Positions 42,508 through 51,674 are shown, numbered from the stretch's first letter. The stretch is DNA of 64,000 nt from Tianweitania aestuarii (GCF_018457165.1 NZ_JAFMNX010000001.1:496001-560000), one strand, 5' to 3'. The notes: generated by a model from the sequence alone, not told the origin. Numbers and translations are program-made.

Positions 42508-44100
42508 CTACTTCATCATCACATTGCGGAAATCGAGCACGTCGTCGGCGCGTTGCTGCACCTCCACCGTGTCGCGCACGCCCCAGGACAGTGGCTGCTG
42601 ATGCACCGGCAGATAGCCGACATCATCCTTCAGCAGCTTGAAAGCCTGGTTGATCAGGTCCTGCCGCTTTGCCTGATCCGTTTCATTCTGGATCTGCGTG
42701 ATCAGCCCATCGATCTCCGGGTTGGAGTAATGGCCGTAGTTGAACTGGCCGGCGCCACTTTCCTTGCCGAAGGAGTGGACGAGATTGAACAAAGCGTTGT
42801 CGGCATCAACCGTGGTCGGTGTCCAGCCGAGCATGTAAAAGGATGTGTCGTTGCCGCTTTGCGGCGAGACCTTCGCGAAGTAGGTCGACTTCGGCTGCGC
42901 GTTGAGCTCGATCTTGATGCCGATGCGGGCAAGATAGGTCGCCACGGCGCGACAGATCAGCTCGTCATTGACGTAGCGGTTGTTCGGGCAATCCATGCCG
43001 AGTTCGAACCCATCGGGATAGCCGGCATCCGCCAAAAGCTTCTTTGCGGCGTCGGCATCATAGTCATAGGGCTTGCCGAGCTCTTCGTTGTAGCCGTTAA
43101 CCTGCGGTCCGATCAGGAGGCCGGTCGGGTTCGCCGCGCCACGCATGACCTTCTGGTTGATTGCGCCAAGGTCGATCGCATGCGCCATGGCTTCGCGCAC
43201 GCGCTTGTCCTTCAGCGGGTTCTTGCCTTTGACGCTGGAATACAGAAGCTCATCGCGGAACTGGTCCATGCCGAGGAAGACCGTGCGCACATCCGGCGCA
43301 TTCAGAACCTTCACGCCCTGCGCGCCTTCCAAACGCGGCCAATCCTGGATCGGAACGGGATAAACCATGTCCAGATTGCCCGACAGCAAAGCGGCCGTGC
43401 GGGTTGCATCCTCGCTGATCGGCGTGAAAACAACGTCGGTGACGTTGGATTTCAGTTCCTTGTTCCAGTAGCCGTCATACAGCTTGAAGGTCGTCTTGAC
43501 GTCCGGCTGACGTGAAACCACGATGAATGGGCCGGTGCCATTTTCGTGCGAAGCAGCGAAGCTCGAAGCGCCGTTCGCATCCTTCGGACTGGTTGCTTCG
43601 CCAGCCTTGTTTTCTTCCGACCATTCCTTGTCCATGATGTAGAACAAGGTGAGATCGCGCGGCAGGATCGCATTGGGCGTCGGCGTGGTCACCTCGATCG
43701 TATGATCGTCGACCTTCTTGATATCGCTGATTTTGGCGCTGTAGCCCTTCATGTCGGAACCCGGCGTTTTGCCGCGGTTCCAGCTGAAGATCACGTCATC
43801 GGCCGTAAAGGGATTGCCGTTGTGGAAGGTGACGTTCTCACGCAGCTTGAAGCGCCAATGCGTGGGATCGGTGTTCTCCCATTCCGTGGCGAGCAACGGC
43901 TGAAGCTCGAGCTTCGCATCATAGGTCGTGAGACCTTCATACACATTGCCCAGGAAGCCCAGTGTGAACGTCTCGTTCAATCCATGGGGATCGAGCGACT
44001 GAACATCGCCCTGATAAGCCCAGCTGAACGTTTCGGCCTGAGCCTGTCCGGCCATCATTGTCAGCGCCAGCGCGCCTGTCGTGAACCATCGCTTCATCAA
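42508..44100 (-). CDS. Peptide ABC transporter substrate-binding protein (SBP_bac_5)
   Basis: The 530-residue periplasmic binding protein belongs to the DppA/OppA family. It has the signal peptide MMKRWFTTGALALTMMAGQAQA, then GDVQSLDPHGLNETFTLGFLGNVYEGLTTYDAKLELQPLLATEWE, which is the SBP_bac_5 opening. HWRFKLRENVTFHNGNPFTADDVIFSWNR and KDKRVREAMAHAIDLGAINQKVM follow. ATG 44100 or ATG 44097 is the start, with GGAG upstream. The adjacent peptidase genes suggest that it captures N-acyl or short peptide substrates. Confidence 0.93.
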   Translation of the reverse strand: MMKRWFTTGALALTMMAGQAQAETFSWAYQGDVQSLDPHGLNETFTLGFLGNVYEGLTTYDAKLELQPLLATEWENTDPTHWRFKLRENVTFHNGNPFTADDVIFSWNRGKTPGSDMKGYSAKISDIKKVDDHTIEVTTPTPNAILPRDLTLFYIMDKEWSEENKAGEATSPKDANGASSFAASHENGTGPFIVVSRQPDVKTTFKLYDGYWNKELKSNVTDVVFTPISEDATRTAALLSGNLDMVYPVPIQDWPRLEGAQGVKVLNAPDVRTVFLGMDQFRDELLYSSVKGKNPLKDKRVREAMAHAIDLGAINQKVMRGAANPTGLLIGPQVNGYNEELGKPYDYDADAAKKLLADAGYPDGFELGMDCPNNRYVNDELICRAVATYLARIGIKIELNAQPKSTYFAKVSPQSGNDTSFYMLGWTPTTVDADNALFNLVHSFGKESGAGQFNYGHYSNPEIDGLITQIQNETDQAKRQDLINQAFKLLKDDVGYLPVHQQPLSWGVRDTVEVQQRADDVLDFRNVMMK

Positions 44101-44152
44101 AGTTCTCCCGCAGGTGTTCGAGTGTTCCAGCTCTTTTTTTCTTTGTTCTTCG

Positions 44153-45325
44153 TCACTGTTTCAGCGGCATGGCCGTTTCGACCAGCCGTGCCCAGAAAGA
44201 GCAGCCAATCGGGATCGCCTCGTCGTTGAAGTCAAATTCGGGATGATGCACCGGCGCGCTATCGCCATTCCCGACGAAGATGAAGGCGCCTGGCCGGGCA
44301 TTCAGAAGATAAGCAAAGTCTTCGCCGCCCATGACGGGTGGTGCATCGGCATTCACGCGGTTCTGGCCCGCCACGTCCTGTGCCACCCGCACGGCAAATT
44401 CGGTGCGAGCCGGATCGTTGACCACAACGGGATAATCGCGGCGGTAATCGAGCTTTGCCTTGCCGCCGAGTGCGCGTGCCGTCAGCTCGACGATCTCGTT
44501 CATGCGTGCTTCAACGAGATCCTGCACCTGCGGCTTGAGGGTGCGCACCGTCCCACCCAGCGTCGCATGGGGCGGAATGACGTTGTAGGCTTCACCGGCA
44601 TGAAACCGTGTGACCGACACAACGGCAGACTCGATCGGATCGACGTTGCGGGCAACCACGGTTTGCAGCGACAGCATGATCTGCGCGGCGATCAAGGTGG
44701 TGTCGACATTCAGGTGCGGATAGGCAGCGTGGCCGCCGACGCCTTCGATGGTGATGTCGAACTGGTCTGCCGACGCCATGAGTGCGCCGGGTCGTGTGAG
44801 AAACTGGCCGATCGGGAGGTCGGGCCGCGTATGCATGCCATAGACTTCCTGGATGCCGAAGCGATCCATCATGCCTTCCTCGACCATTTCCCGGCCGCCA
44901 CCGCCGCCTTCTTCTGCCGGCTGGAAGATCAGAGCCACCGCACCATCGAAGTTGCGTGTTTCGGCAAGGTAACGCGCCGCACCGAGCAGCATCGCCGTAT
45001 GACCGTCATGGCCACAGGCATGCATCTTGCCCGGCGTTTGGGAGGCATAAGGCAGGCCTGTCGCCTCATGGATGGGAAGAGCATCCATGTCGGCGCGCAG
45101 CCCAACAACCCGGTTCGATCCGGTGTCGCGCCCCTTGATGATGCCGACCACCCCGGTGCGGCCGATGCCGGTGACGACCTCGTCCACGCCAAAGGAGCGC
45201 AGCTTGTCCGCGACCAGTCCGGCAGTGCGATGCACGTCAAACAGAAGCTCCGGATTGGTGTGGATGTCGCGTCGCCATTCGGTGATGTCATCGGCGAAAT
45301 CGGCAAAGCGGTTGATGATGGGCAA
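44153..45325 (-). CDS. M20 family amidohydrolase/aminoacylase
   Basis: The 390-residue M20D zinc hydrolase (HipO/AbgB type) cleaves N-acyl amino acids. Motifs are GLRADMDALPIHE, MHACGHDGHTAMLLGAARYLAE with Cys and His ligands, QPAEEGGGGG (catalytic Glu), GMHTRPDLPIGQ and VMGGEDFAYLL. TTG at 45325 is the most likely start: a full GGAGG starts right after the argE stop and ends five bases before this TTG. The GTG at 45331 would abut the site. It is co-transcribed with argE and the importer. Confidence 0.9.
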   Translation of the reverse strand: MPIINRFADFADDITEWRRDIHTNPELLFDVHRTAGLVADKLRSFGVDEVVTGIGRTGVVGIIKGRDTGSNRVVGLRADMDALPIHEATGLPYASQTPGKMHACGHDGHTAMLLGAARYLAETRNFDGAVALIFQPAEEGGGGGREMVEEGMMDRFGIQEVYGMHTRPDLPIGQFLTRPGALMASADQFDITIEGVGGHAAYPHLNVDTTLIAAQIMLSLQTVVARNVDPIESAVVSVTRFHAGEAYNVIPPHATLGGTVRTLKPQVQDLVEARMNEIVELTARALGGKAKLDYRRDYPVVVNDPARTEFAVRVAQDVAGQNRVNADAPPVMGGEDFAYLLNARPGAFIFVGNGDSAPVHHPEFDFNDEAIPIGCSFWARLVETAMPLKQ

Positions 45326-45335
45326 AATCACCTCC

Positions 45336-46490
45336 TCAAACGGATAGTTCGGCGATCAGCCTGCGCTGAAAGTCTTCGCCTGCACGCAGTTGCGCAATTT
45401 CGATGAACTCGTCGGGGCCATGACCCTGATCCATGTTTCCCGGGCCGCAAACCACGGTCGATAGTCCGGCATCCTGGAACTGCCCCGCTTCGGTTCCATA
45501 GGCGACGACGTGGTCGCCGTTGTCGCCAGTGATCTTGCGCGCGAGCGCTTCGGCCATGCCGTTCGACTCTTTTCTGCACCCGGGCACGTCGCATTCGACG
45601 CTGATCTCGATGCCGGCTGCAGGATCAATCCCTTGCATCTCGGCTGTCAGCGCCTGCGCATAGGCGGTGAACTCCGCCAGATAATCGGCAGCCGATTCCG
45701 TCGGCAAAGTGCGGATATCCGACACAAGCAAACAGTCGGCTGCCGTGATGTTGAACGCTGTGCCGCCGTGAAGAACGCCTGAATGCAGCGTCGTGTAAGG
45801 CGGATCGAAACGCGCATCCGACACACCGCTCTCCCGGTTGCGGCGCATGCGCTCGTCGAGCCAGACAGCCAGACGTGCGGCATAGGTCACGGCAGACACA
45901 CCTTGATGCACCACGCTCGAATGCACGGCCTTGCCGCGAACACGGCTCGTCATCTTGAGCACGCCCTTATGCCCGGTCACGACCTTCATGCCCGTCGGCT
46001 CGCCAACGATCACGGCTGCGGGAGAGGGGAGTGTTTCCACCATCTGCGCGATCATCAGCGGCGCGCCAAGGCAGCCAACTTCCTCGTCATAAGACAGTGC
46101 GATGTGGATGGGGCGTTTCAGATCGGCAGCCAACATCTCGGGTACCATCCCGAGCGCAATGGCTGCGAAACTCTTCATATCGGTTGTACCGCGACCGTAA
46201 AGCCGATCGCCGCGCCGGGTAAGAACAAAGGGATCGCTGGTCCAGGCCTGTCCCGTCGCCGGCACAACATCGGTATGAGCTGACAACACCACCCCGCCCG
46301 CTTGTTTCGGGCCGATCGTAGCAAACAGATTGGCCTTCTGTCCGTCGGGAGAAGGAACACGATGGGATCCAACGCCGTGGCTGTTAAGATAATCCTCCAC
46401 AAAAGCAATCACTTCCAGATTGCTCTCGTCTGAAACAGAGGCAAAGCCTACCAATTGAGCAAGTATTGCTTCCGTATCGCTCACACTCAA
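45336..46490 (-). CDS. argE: Acetylornithine deacetylase family protein ArgE
   Basis: The 384-residue M20A peptidase family member deacetylates N-acetylornithine or a related N-acyl amino acid. Zinc-site segments are VVLSAHTDVVP (H72, D74), GRGTTDMKSF (D104) and SYDEEVGCLGAP (E136, E137). VVCGPGNMDQGHGPDEFIEIAQL forms the C-terminal ligand region. TTG at 46490 starts the frame, with AGGA seven bases upstream. It heads an operon of peptide importer genes, so a catabolic role is more likely than arginine biosynthesis. Confidence 0.85.
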   Translation of the reverse strand: MSVSDTEAILAQLVGFASVSDESNLEVIAFVEDYLNSHGVGSHRVPSPDGQKANLFATIGPKQAGGVVLSAHTDVVPATGQAWTSDPFVLTRRGDRLYGRGTTDMKSFAAIALGMVPEMLAADLKRPIHIALSYDEEVGCLGAPLMIAQMVETLPSPAAVIVGEPTGMKVVTGHKGVLKMTSRVRGKAVHSSVVHQGVSAVTYAARLAVWLDERMRRNRESGVSDARFDPPYTTLHSGVLHGGTAFNITAADCLLVSDIRTLPTESAADYLAEFTAYAQALTAEMQGIDPAAGIEISVECDVPGCRKESNGMAEALARKITGDNGDHVVAYGTEAGQFQDAGLSTVVCGPGNMDQGHGPDEFIEIAQLRAGEDFQRRLIAELSV

Positions 46491-46546
46491 TCGAATGTCC
46501 TATGAACAACGTGCTTAGACTGCCTGAAAGCCATGTTCCAAGTAGA

Positions 46547-46559
46547 TATAAGCCTTATA
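46547..46559. promoter_or_regulatory. Palindrome upstream of argE
   Basis: TATAAG-C-CTTATA is a perfect 13-base palindrome 57-69 bases upstream of the argE start, in the promoter region of the peptide importer operon. It is AT-rich in a GC-rich setting, so it is a candidate operator. No regulator gene lies next to the operon. Confidence 0.4.
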
Positions 46560-46765
46560 GATGCTGTCTTGCATAGGGATACTTTGCTGAGTGTATCGCG
46601 ATGTCAATTGGTTATTAGGTGGGTGTGACGGTTTTCGGAAAGCGCGGTTCACTGGCGAGCCGGTTGCAGGAGAAACAGAGCGGGTGGGCGCGTGGCGTTC
46701 TTCAAGAGGCTCATGCGGGTGTCGAGCCATCTGCCCGCAATCTGCCCGATGAAAGACATTCCGCT

Positions 46766-48103
46766 TTATCCCGGCCACTCGATTGCAACGCGCAAACCAT
46801 CGCTTCGATCAGGTGCTGGAGACTGGAAGACCAGTTTGGCGCCCATGGTTGACGCGAGTTGCGAGACGATGGAGAGACCTAGTCCGGAGCCGGGGCTGCT
46901 CGTTGCGCCGCGTTTGAAGCGCGTGGTCCAGCCGGCGGTGATGGCGTCCGAAACAACCGGGCCGCAGTTGATCACTGCAACCCCGTTGGGACCTTCGACC
47001 CTGACCACGACAGCTTCGTTTTGTGGGCCGTGCCGCAGTGCATTTTCGATCAGGTTGCGAAGGGCGATGGCGAAAGCGTCGATGTCGACCGCTTGGATCA
47101 GGCGGGTGCCGGGTGGCAGTTCGAGCTTGAGCCGCGCGTTCTGACCGCCAAGCCGCACGAACTCGTCCACGACCAGACGCAGCGCGGGAACAAGATCGAC
47201 GGGTGTCTCGGCGGCGCCGATGCCGGCATCGGCGCGGGCAAGTTGCAGCAGCTTTTCAGACAGTCGGGTGATCGCCTTGAGCGATGCTTCGATCTGGCAT
47301 GCGCGTGCCTGCAGATGTCCCGACGGCAGTTCTGCCAGGAGCCGCTGCGTCTGGGCCAGGGCACCGGCAATCGGCGTGCGCAATTCATGCGCGCTATGGG
47401 CGGCGAAATCCCGTTCGGCCTGCAGTGCTGCTCCAAGCCGCAGCAGCAGCGTATCGACGGAGGTCGAGATGCCGGCCAGTTCTTGTGGCATTTCGTCGAG
47501 ACCCAGCGGCCTCAGGTTGCCGCCACCGCGCTGGCTGATCTCATCCTGCAAAAGGCTGATCGGACGCAACGCTTTGCTGAGGATCAGCCAGATCACCAGC
47601 ACGCTTGCGGGGATGAGGCCGAGAATAGGCAGAACCAGCGTGCGTGCGCCTTCGAGCATCGCTTCACGGCGGTGATCGAGCGGATCGGCAACCTGCAGGA
47701 ACAGCGTATCGTTGAGGGCTGCCACCGTATAGGTGCGATGATCCTCATCGTCGAAATAGCCCTGGCGCAAAGGCACCTGAAAGGGCTCGGAGGGCGCATC
47801 ATGCGAATGTAGCAGCACGCGTCCGGTCTGGTCGCGCAACTGGTAGGTCAGATATTCACGCTTGGCGCCTGGAGGCGAAACCTCGACGGGATCCGCTCCG
47901 GAAACAGCAGTGCTTTGAAACTGCTGGTCGATCAGCAGCGACATCAGGCGTTGCGTCGTTTCTTCAAGCGCGCTGTCGAAGACTTCGTCGAATTCCTCCC
48001 GCATCACCATTGCGCCCAAGCCAGCACTGAGCAGCCAGAACAGCGCGGTGCCGAGCGTCAGCCAGATCATCAGGCGGCGCGTCATGCTGAAGGATGCGCT
48101 CAT
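46766..48103 (-). CDS. Two-component sensor histidine kinase (PmrB/QseC-like)
   Basis: This 445-residue inner-membrane kinase partners with the regulator gene upstream (ATGA overlap). Two membrane helices (about 12-34 and 155-176) enclose a periplasmic sensor of about 120 residues. HAMP-like RPISLLQDEIS follows, then HisKA with HELRTP (H239), the N-box NLIENALRHG (350-359) and GSGLGLSI (405-412). The G1 box reads NCGP (379-382), with the usual Asp replaced by Asn. It probably controls the divergent b561-eptA-dgkA genes. ATG 48103 is chosen over the frame start at 48298. Confidence 0.9.
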   Translation of the reverse strand: MSASFSMTRRLMIWLTLGTALFWLLSAGLGAMVMREEFDEVFDSALEETTQRLMSLLIDQQFQSTAVSGADPVEVSPPGAKREYLTYQLRDQTGRVLLHSHDAPSEPFQVPLRQGYFDDEDHRTYTVAALNDTLFLQVADPLDHRREAMLEGARTLVLPILGLIPASVLVIWLILSKALRPISLLQDEISQRGGGNLRPLGLDEMPQELAGISTSVDTLLLRLGAALQAERDFAAHSAHELRTPIAGALAQTQRLLAELPSGHLQARACQIEASLKAITRLSEKLLQLARADAGIGAAETPVDLVPALRLVVDEFVRLGGQNARLKLELPPGTRLIQAVDIDAFAIALRNLIENALRHGPQNEAVVVRVEGPNGVAVINCGPVVSDAITAGWTTRFKRGATSSPGSGLGLSIVSQLASTMGAKLVFQSPAPDRSDGLRVAIEWPG

Positions 48104-48759
48104 GCGACATCCATGCGGTAGCCCAATCCACGCACGGTCACGACGTGGCTGCTGCCGAGTTTCTTCCGAAGACGACTGACATAAACCTCGACCGTGTTGC
48201 TCTGAACCTCGGAACCGAGCGCATAGAGTGCATCCTCGATGCGGGATTTGGGCACGATCGTGCCGGGATGACGCAGCAGGCAGTCCAGCACGGCCCATTC
48301 GCGTCCGGACAGGTCGATCGCCCCGTGCGGACCGGTAAGCCGGCGCTCGGCAGGCTCCACTTCCACGTCGCCCAGCTGGATAATCGGGGTGGTACGCTGG
48401 CCGTATCGACGTGCAACCGCATGAATGCGTGCAGCGAGCTCCCCAAGATCGAACGGCTTCACCAGATAATCGTCCGCGCCTGCATTCAAACCCTCGATGC
48501 GATCGCTGATCTGATCCCGGGCCGTGAGTACGATAACGGGGGTCATGTTTCTGCGCCCACGCAGGCGCTTCAGAAAGGCTACGCCGCTACCATCCGGAAG
48601 TTGCAGATCGAGAAGGATCAGGTCGGAGTCCACGACATCGGAAAAGGCATCGGCCTGCGCGATCGTGGTCGCCCAGTCGACCGCGTGGCCCTGCGAAGCT
48701 GCGTGATCGCGCACTGCGTTGCCGATCGTCGGATCATCCTCGACAAGAAGAACCCTCAC
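48100..48759 (-). CDS. OmpR family response regulator (PmrA/QseB-like)
   Basis: The 219-residue regulator starts at GTG 48759 with GGAG eight bases upstream, giving VRVLLVEDDPTIGNAVRDHAA. Its receiver domain has D8, D9, phosphoacceptor D51 (LLDLQLPDG) and K100 (YLVKPF). The winged-helix effector domain ends SNTVEVYVSRLRKKLGSSHVVTVRGLGYRMDVA. It is the first gene of the pair, sharing a promoter region with the cytochrome b561/eptA genes on the other strand, which are its likely targets. Confidence 0.92.
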   Translation of the reverse strand: MRVLLVEDDPTIGNAVRDHAASQGHAVDWATTIAQADAFSDVVDSDLILLDLQLPDGSGVAFLKRLRGRRNMTPVIVLTARDQISDRIEGLNAGADDYLVKPFDLGELAARIHAVARRYGQRTTPIIQLGDVEVEPAERRLTGPHGAIDLSGREWAVLDCLLRHPGTIVPKSRIEDALYALGSEVQSNTVEVYVSRLRKKLGSSHVVTVRGLGYRMDVA

Positions 48760-48831
48760 TTGGCATTCTCCAGGACAGCGGCAGCTTGAACTGGCCTTCG
48801 TTGTAGCGGGCAATCACAGCGAGCAAAAACT

Positions 48832-48847
48832 GCAGCCTTCAGGCTGC
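48832..48847. promoter_or_regulatory. Hairpin in the divergent promoter region
   Basis: GCAGCC-TTCA-GGCTGC is a perfect 6-bp stem with a 4-base loop, between the response regulator start (48759) and the cytochrome b561 start (48977). It may be a regulatory site or a 5' untranslated structure. The rest of the 217-base region contains no gene. Confidence 0.35.
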
Positions 48848-48976
48848 TGTCAGCTTGGGCGCACAGAAGCGGCACGGTTGAGTCCTTTCAAAGGTGTCTC
48901 GCGTGAAAGCAAGTCTCGCATTTATCGTCTCTTGTGACATCTTTTCCGCCGGCGGCAATAAGCAGGGTCCGTCACG

Positions 48977-49525
48977 ATGATCCGAGCCAGGACCTATTAT
49001 GTCTGGGATCCGCTGCAGCGTTTGTTTCACTGGTGCCTAGCGATCAGTTTCATCTTGTCTGTCTTTGTGAGCGGACATCAGCATCCTCACCTTCATCGCT
49101 GGGTTGGTTGCGTGACTGTGTTGTTGATCTTGTTTCGCCTGGTTTATGGCGCTGCCGGTCCACATTACGCCCGGTTCTCGCAGCTGCTTCGCGGAACCAA
49201 GGAAACTTTGACCTACATACGCGGCCTGCGCCATGGCCGCGCGACCCGTTACCTCGGCCATTCGCCGCTGAGCGGGCTGTTCGCTCTTCTCATGCTTGCA
49301 GGAATGGCCGTTCTGTCGCTCAGCGGCTGGTTGCTCGGCGCGCCGGGCGAAAACGGAAGCGCTGCCCTGCTTGTGTTCCACCGCAGCATTGCGGTTTCGA
49401 TGATCGCACTCGTCCTCTTTCATGTCTGCGCCGTGCTTTGGGCCAGCCTTTGGCGCCGTGAAAACCTTGCGCTTGCCATGCTGACAGGCCGCAAGCGCCA
49501 GCCGGAACGGGGCGACGTTCTTTGA
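48977..49525 (+). CDS. Cytochrome b561 domain protein
   Basis: The 182-residue membrane protein begins VWDPLQRLFHWCLAISFILSVF, typical of bacterial di-heme cytochrome b (COG3658/DUF4405-like) proteins. Heme-ligand candidates are H18, H40, H135 and H149 on four helices. It likely carries electrons across or within the membrane to an unknown partner. It is read with eptA and dgkA, 101 bases upstream of eptA, and divergently from the two-component genes. Confidence 0.88.
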   Translation: MIRARTYYVWDPLQRLFHWCLAISFILSVFVSGHQHPHLHRWVGCVTVLLILFRLVYGAAGPHYARFSQLLRGTKETLTYIRGLRHGRATRYLGHSPLSGLFALLMLAGMAVLSLSGWLLGAPGENGSAALLVFHRSIAVSMIALVLFHVCAVLWASLWRRENLALAMLTGRKRQPERGDVL

Positions 49526-49626
49526 GGCTGCCATTCGGCGCGGCGATCCGTTCAGTTTCGCCCGACTGATCGAAGCAGGGGACAACGCGTCTCCCCTGAT
49601 CTCTCCACGATTTTTCAGAGTTCGAC

Positions 49627-51288
49627 ATGAAGTTTTTTAGACCGCAGGTCGGAAGCGTCACGATGGCCGTGATCGTTTCTATCTACCTGCTTGTGCTGAC
49701 GAACAGGACCTTCTTCGACAAAGGCCTGCTTTATTTCAGCGGGCATGAAGTCCAGTTCGCTGGTTTGGTGATCGCGGTGTTCCTCCTTGGCGTGGCCTTG
49801 CTCACCAGCCTGTCGTTGAAATACCTGATGAAGCCGGCTTTCATTCTGCTGGTGCTCGTTGCAGGCTCGGCTTCCTATTTCACGGATGCCTTCGGCACGA
49901 TCTTCGACCGCGACATGATCCAGAACGTGATCGTCACCACGCCGGGCGAGGCGCACAATCTCCTCACGCCCAATCTGTTCGTTCATCTCGCTCTCTATGT
50001 CGGCCTGCCGACTGCCCTGATCATGTGGACGCGGATCCAGCATCGGCCGTTTCTTTCCAAGCTCCTGCACAACACGGCCGTTGTCGTTCCATGCCTCTTC
50101 GGCGCACTGGCGATCGTGGCGCTGAACTACCCCGCTTTCGCTTCCACCTTCCGCGAACGTGGCGACCTCCTGATGACCCTCAATCCTGGCGGCCCGATCG
50201 TGGGCGCTGTGAAATATGTGCGCAAGCTTGCAAGGGAACGCGATATCGTCGTCGCGCCGCTCGGCACCGATGCAAAACAGGGCACGCGCTTTGCATCGGC
50301 TGACCTGCGCTCGCTCACCGTGATTGTGGTCGGTGAGACCGCCCGCGCCATGAATTTCAGCCTCAATGGCTACGCTAGGAACACCAATCCTGAGCTCGCA
50401 AAGCGGTCGGTTCTGAACTTTACCAATACGTCGAGCTGCGGAACGGCAACCGCGGTTTCGCTCCCGTGCATGTTCTCGGTCTATCCACGATCCGACTACT
50501 CGAGCGCAAAAGCGCTCGCGAACGAGAACCTCGTCGATGTTCTCACCCATGCCGGCATCCAGGTCGACTGGTTCGACAACAACACCGGCAGCAAGAATGT
50601 TGCGGACCGGATCAACTACGAATTCATGCCCAATTCCGACGACACACGGTTTTGCGACGACGGCGAGTGCAAGGATGAGATCCTGATCGAGCGGCTGAAG
50701 ACCTACTTGCAACACCGGCCGAAAAGCGGGAATGCGGTTGTGGTTCTGCATCAGTTGGGCAGCCACGGTCCCGCCTATCACAAGCGCTACACGGCAGAGT
50801 TCGAGCGCTTCACCCCGGCTTGCCAGACCGCGCAGTTCGCCGATTGCAAGCAGGAGGAAATCGTCGCCGCTTACGACAATACGATCCTTTACACCGACCA
50901 CATTCTGTCCGAGATCATTGACCTTCTGAAGGCTGAAGATCCACAAACGGCGACGGCCATGATCTATATGTCGGACCACGGCGAATCCTTGGGCGAGAAC
51001 GGGCTTTACCTCCATGGAACCCCTTATTTCATGGCTCCAAAGACGCAGACCAGCGTGCCGTTCATCACTTGGTTGTCAGACGCCTATACCAAGGCGGACG
51101 GTCTCAACATCGACTGTCTGCATGCCGAGCGCGATCACGCCTTCTCGCACGACAACCTGTTCCACACCGTGCTTGGTCTTACCGACGTCTCCACCCAAGT
51201 TTACGACGGGGCTCTCGACGCCTTCGCCGCATGTCGGGGTTCGGCGGGACAGATCGCCGGAGATATCCGCAAGGTCGATCCATCGTGA
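49627..51288 (+). CDS. eptA: Lipid A phosphoethanolamine transferase EptA
   Basis: EptA moves phosphoethanolamine from phosphatidylethanolamine to lipid A, lowering surface charge and giving polymyxin tolerance. The 553 residues have five N-terminal helices (residues 10-170) and a periplasmic sulfatase-like domain. Active-site features are E237 (VVGETAR), the phospho-acceptor T273 in SCGTATAVSLPCMFS, and D450/H451 in YMSDHGESLG. A PFITWLSD segment follows. The stop overlaps the dgkA start (GTGA), so diacylglycerol disposal is coupled to its production. Confidence 0.95.
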   Translation: MKFFRPQVGSVTMAVIVSIYLLVLTNRTFFDKGLLYFSGHEVQFAGLVIAVFLLGVALLTSLSLKYLMKPAFILLVLVAGSASYFTDAFGTIFDRDMIQNVIVTTPGEAHNLLTPNLFVHLALYVGLPTALIMWTRIQHRPFLSKLLHNTAVVVPCLFGALAIVALNYPAFASTFRERGDLLMTLNPGGPIVGAVKYVRKLARERDIVVAPLGTDAKQGTRFASADLRSLTVIVVGETARAMNFSLNGYARNTNPELAKRSVLNFTNTSSCGTATAVSLPCMFSVYPRSDYSSAKALANENLVDVLTHAGIQVDWFDNNTGSKNVADRINYEFMPNSDDTRFCDDGECKDEILIERLKTYLQHRPKSGNAVVVLHQLGSHGPAYHKRYTAEFERFTPACQTAQFADCKQEEIVAAYDNTILYTDHILSEIIDLLKAEDPQTATAMIYMSDHGESLGENGLYLHGTPYFMAPKTQTSVPFITWLSDAYTKADGLNIDCLHAERDHAFSHDNLFHTVLGLTDVSTQVYDGALDAFAACRGSAGQIAGDIRKVDPS

Positions 51289-51674
51289 TCCAGAGGCCTG
51301 AAGATCAACCTGGCAAACCCCTGCCGAAAGGGGGCGTGGCCCATGTTCTAGCAGCGGCGACTTATTCCTTCGCCGGGTTCCAGCGGTTGCTCAAGGAAGC
51401 AGCCTTCCGGCACGAACTCATCGCCTTTCTGGCCGTTCTCAGCCTCTTTGCGATTATGAGCGTTCCCGCCTGGAGTTATGCGGCACAGGCCGTCTTGTTC
51501 CTGGTTCTGGTTGCCGTTGAAGCCTTGAACACAGCTGTCGAAGTGCTCGTCGACCGGATATCGCCGGAGTATTCCGAGTTTGCGCGACACGCCAAGGATC
51601 TGGGCTCCTTCGCCGTCTTCTGCCTGCTCGCGGCCAACGGCATCCATGCCGTCGGAGCGGTGTTCTTCCTCTAG
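51285..51674 (+). CDS. dgkA: Diacylglycerol kinase DgkA
   Basis: The 129-residue integral-membrane kinase phosphorylates diacylglycerol to phosphatidic acid. GTG at 51285 overlaps the eptA stop and gives VIQRPEDQPGKPLP. The family core is YSFAGFQRLLKEAAFRHELIAFLAVL, with catalytic EALNTAVEVLVDRIS and HAKDLGSFAVFCLLA. EptA leaves one diacylglycerol per transfer, so placement directly after eptA explains the gene's role. Confidence 0.95.
   Translation: MIQRPEDQPGKPLPKGGVAHVLAAATYSFAGFQRLLKEAAFRHELIAFLAVLSLFAIMSVPAWSYAAQAVLFLVLVAVEALNTAVEVLVDRISPEYSEFARHAKDLGSFAVFCLLAANGIHAVGAVFFL

Noticed and set aside
46515-46778. 87-codon minus-strand frame between argE and the histidine kinase
   Set aside because: Its composition is unlike a protein, it overlaps the end of the kinase gene and the argE promoter, and it has no ribosome-binding site.
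49615-51015. Minus-strand frame of 466 codons opposite eptA
   Set aside because: It is fully antisense to eptA with all its active-site residues, and its product is low-complexity.
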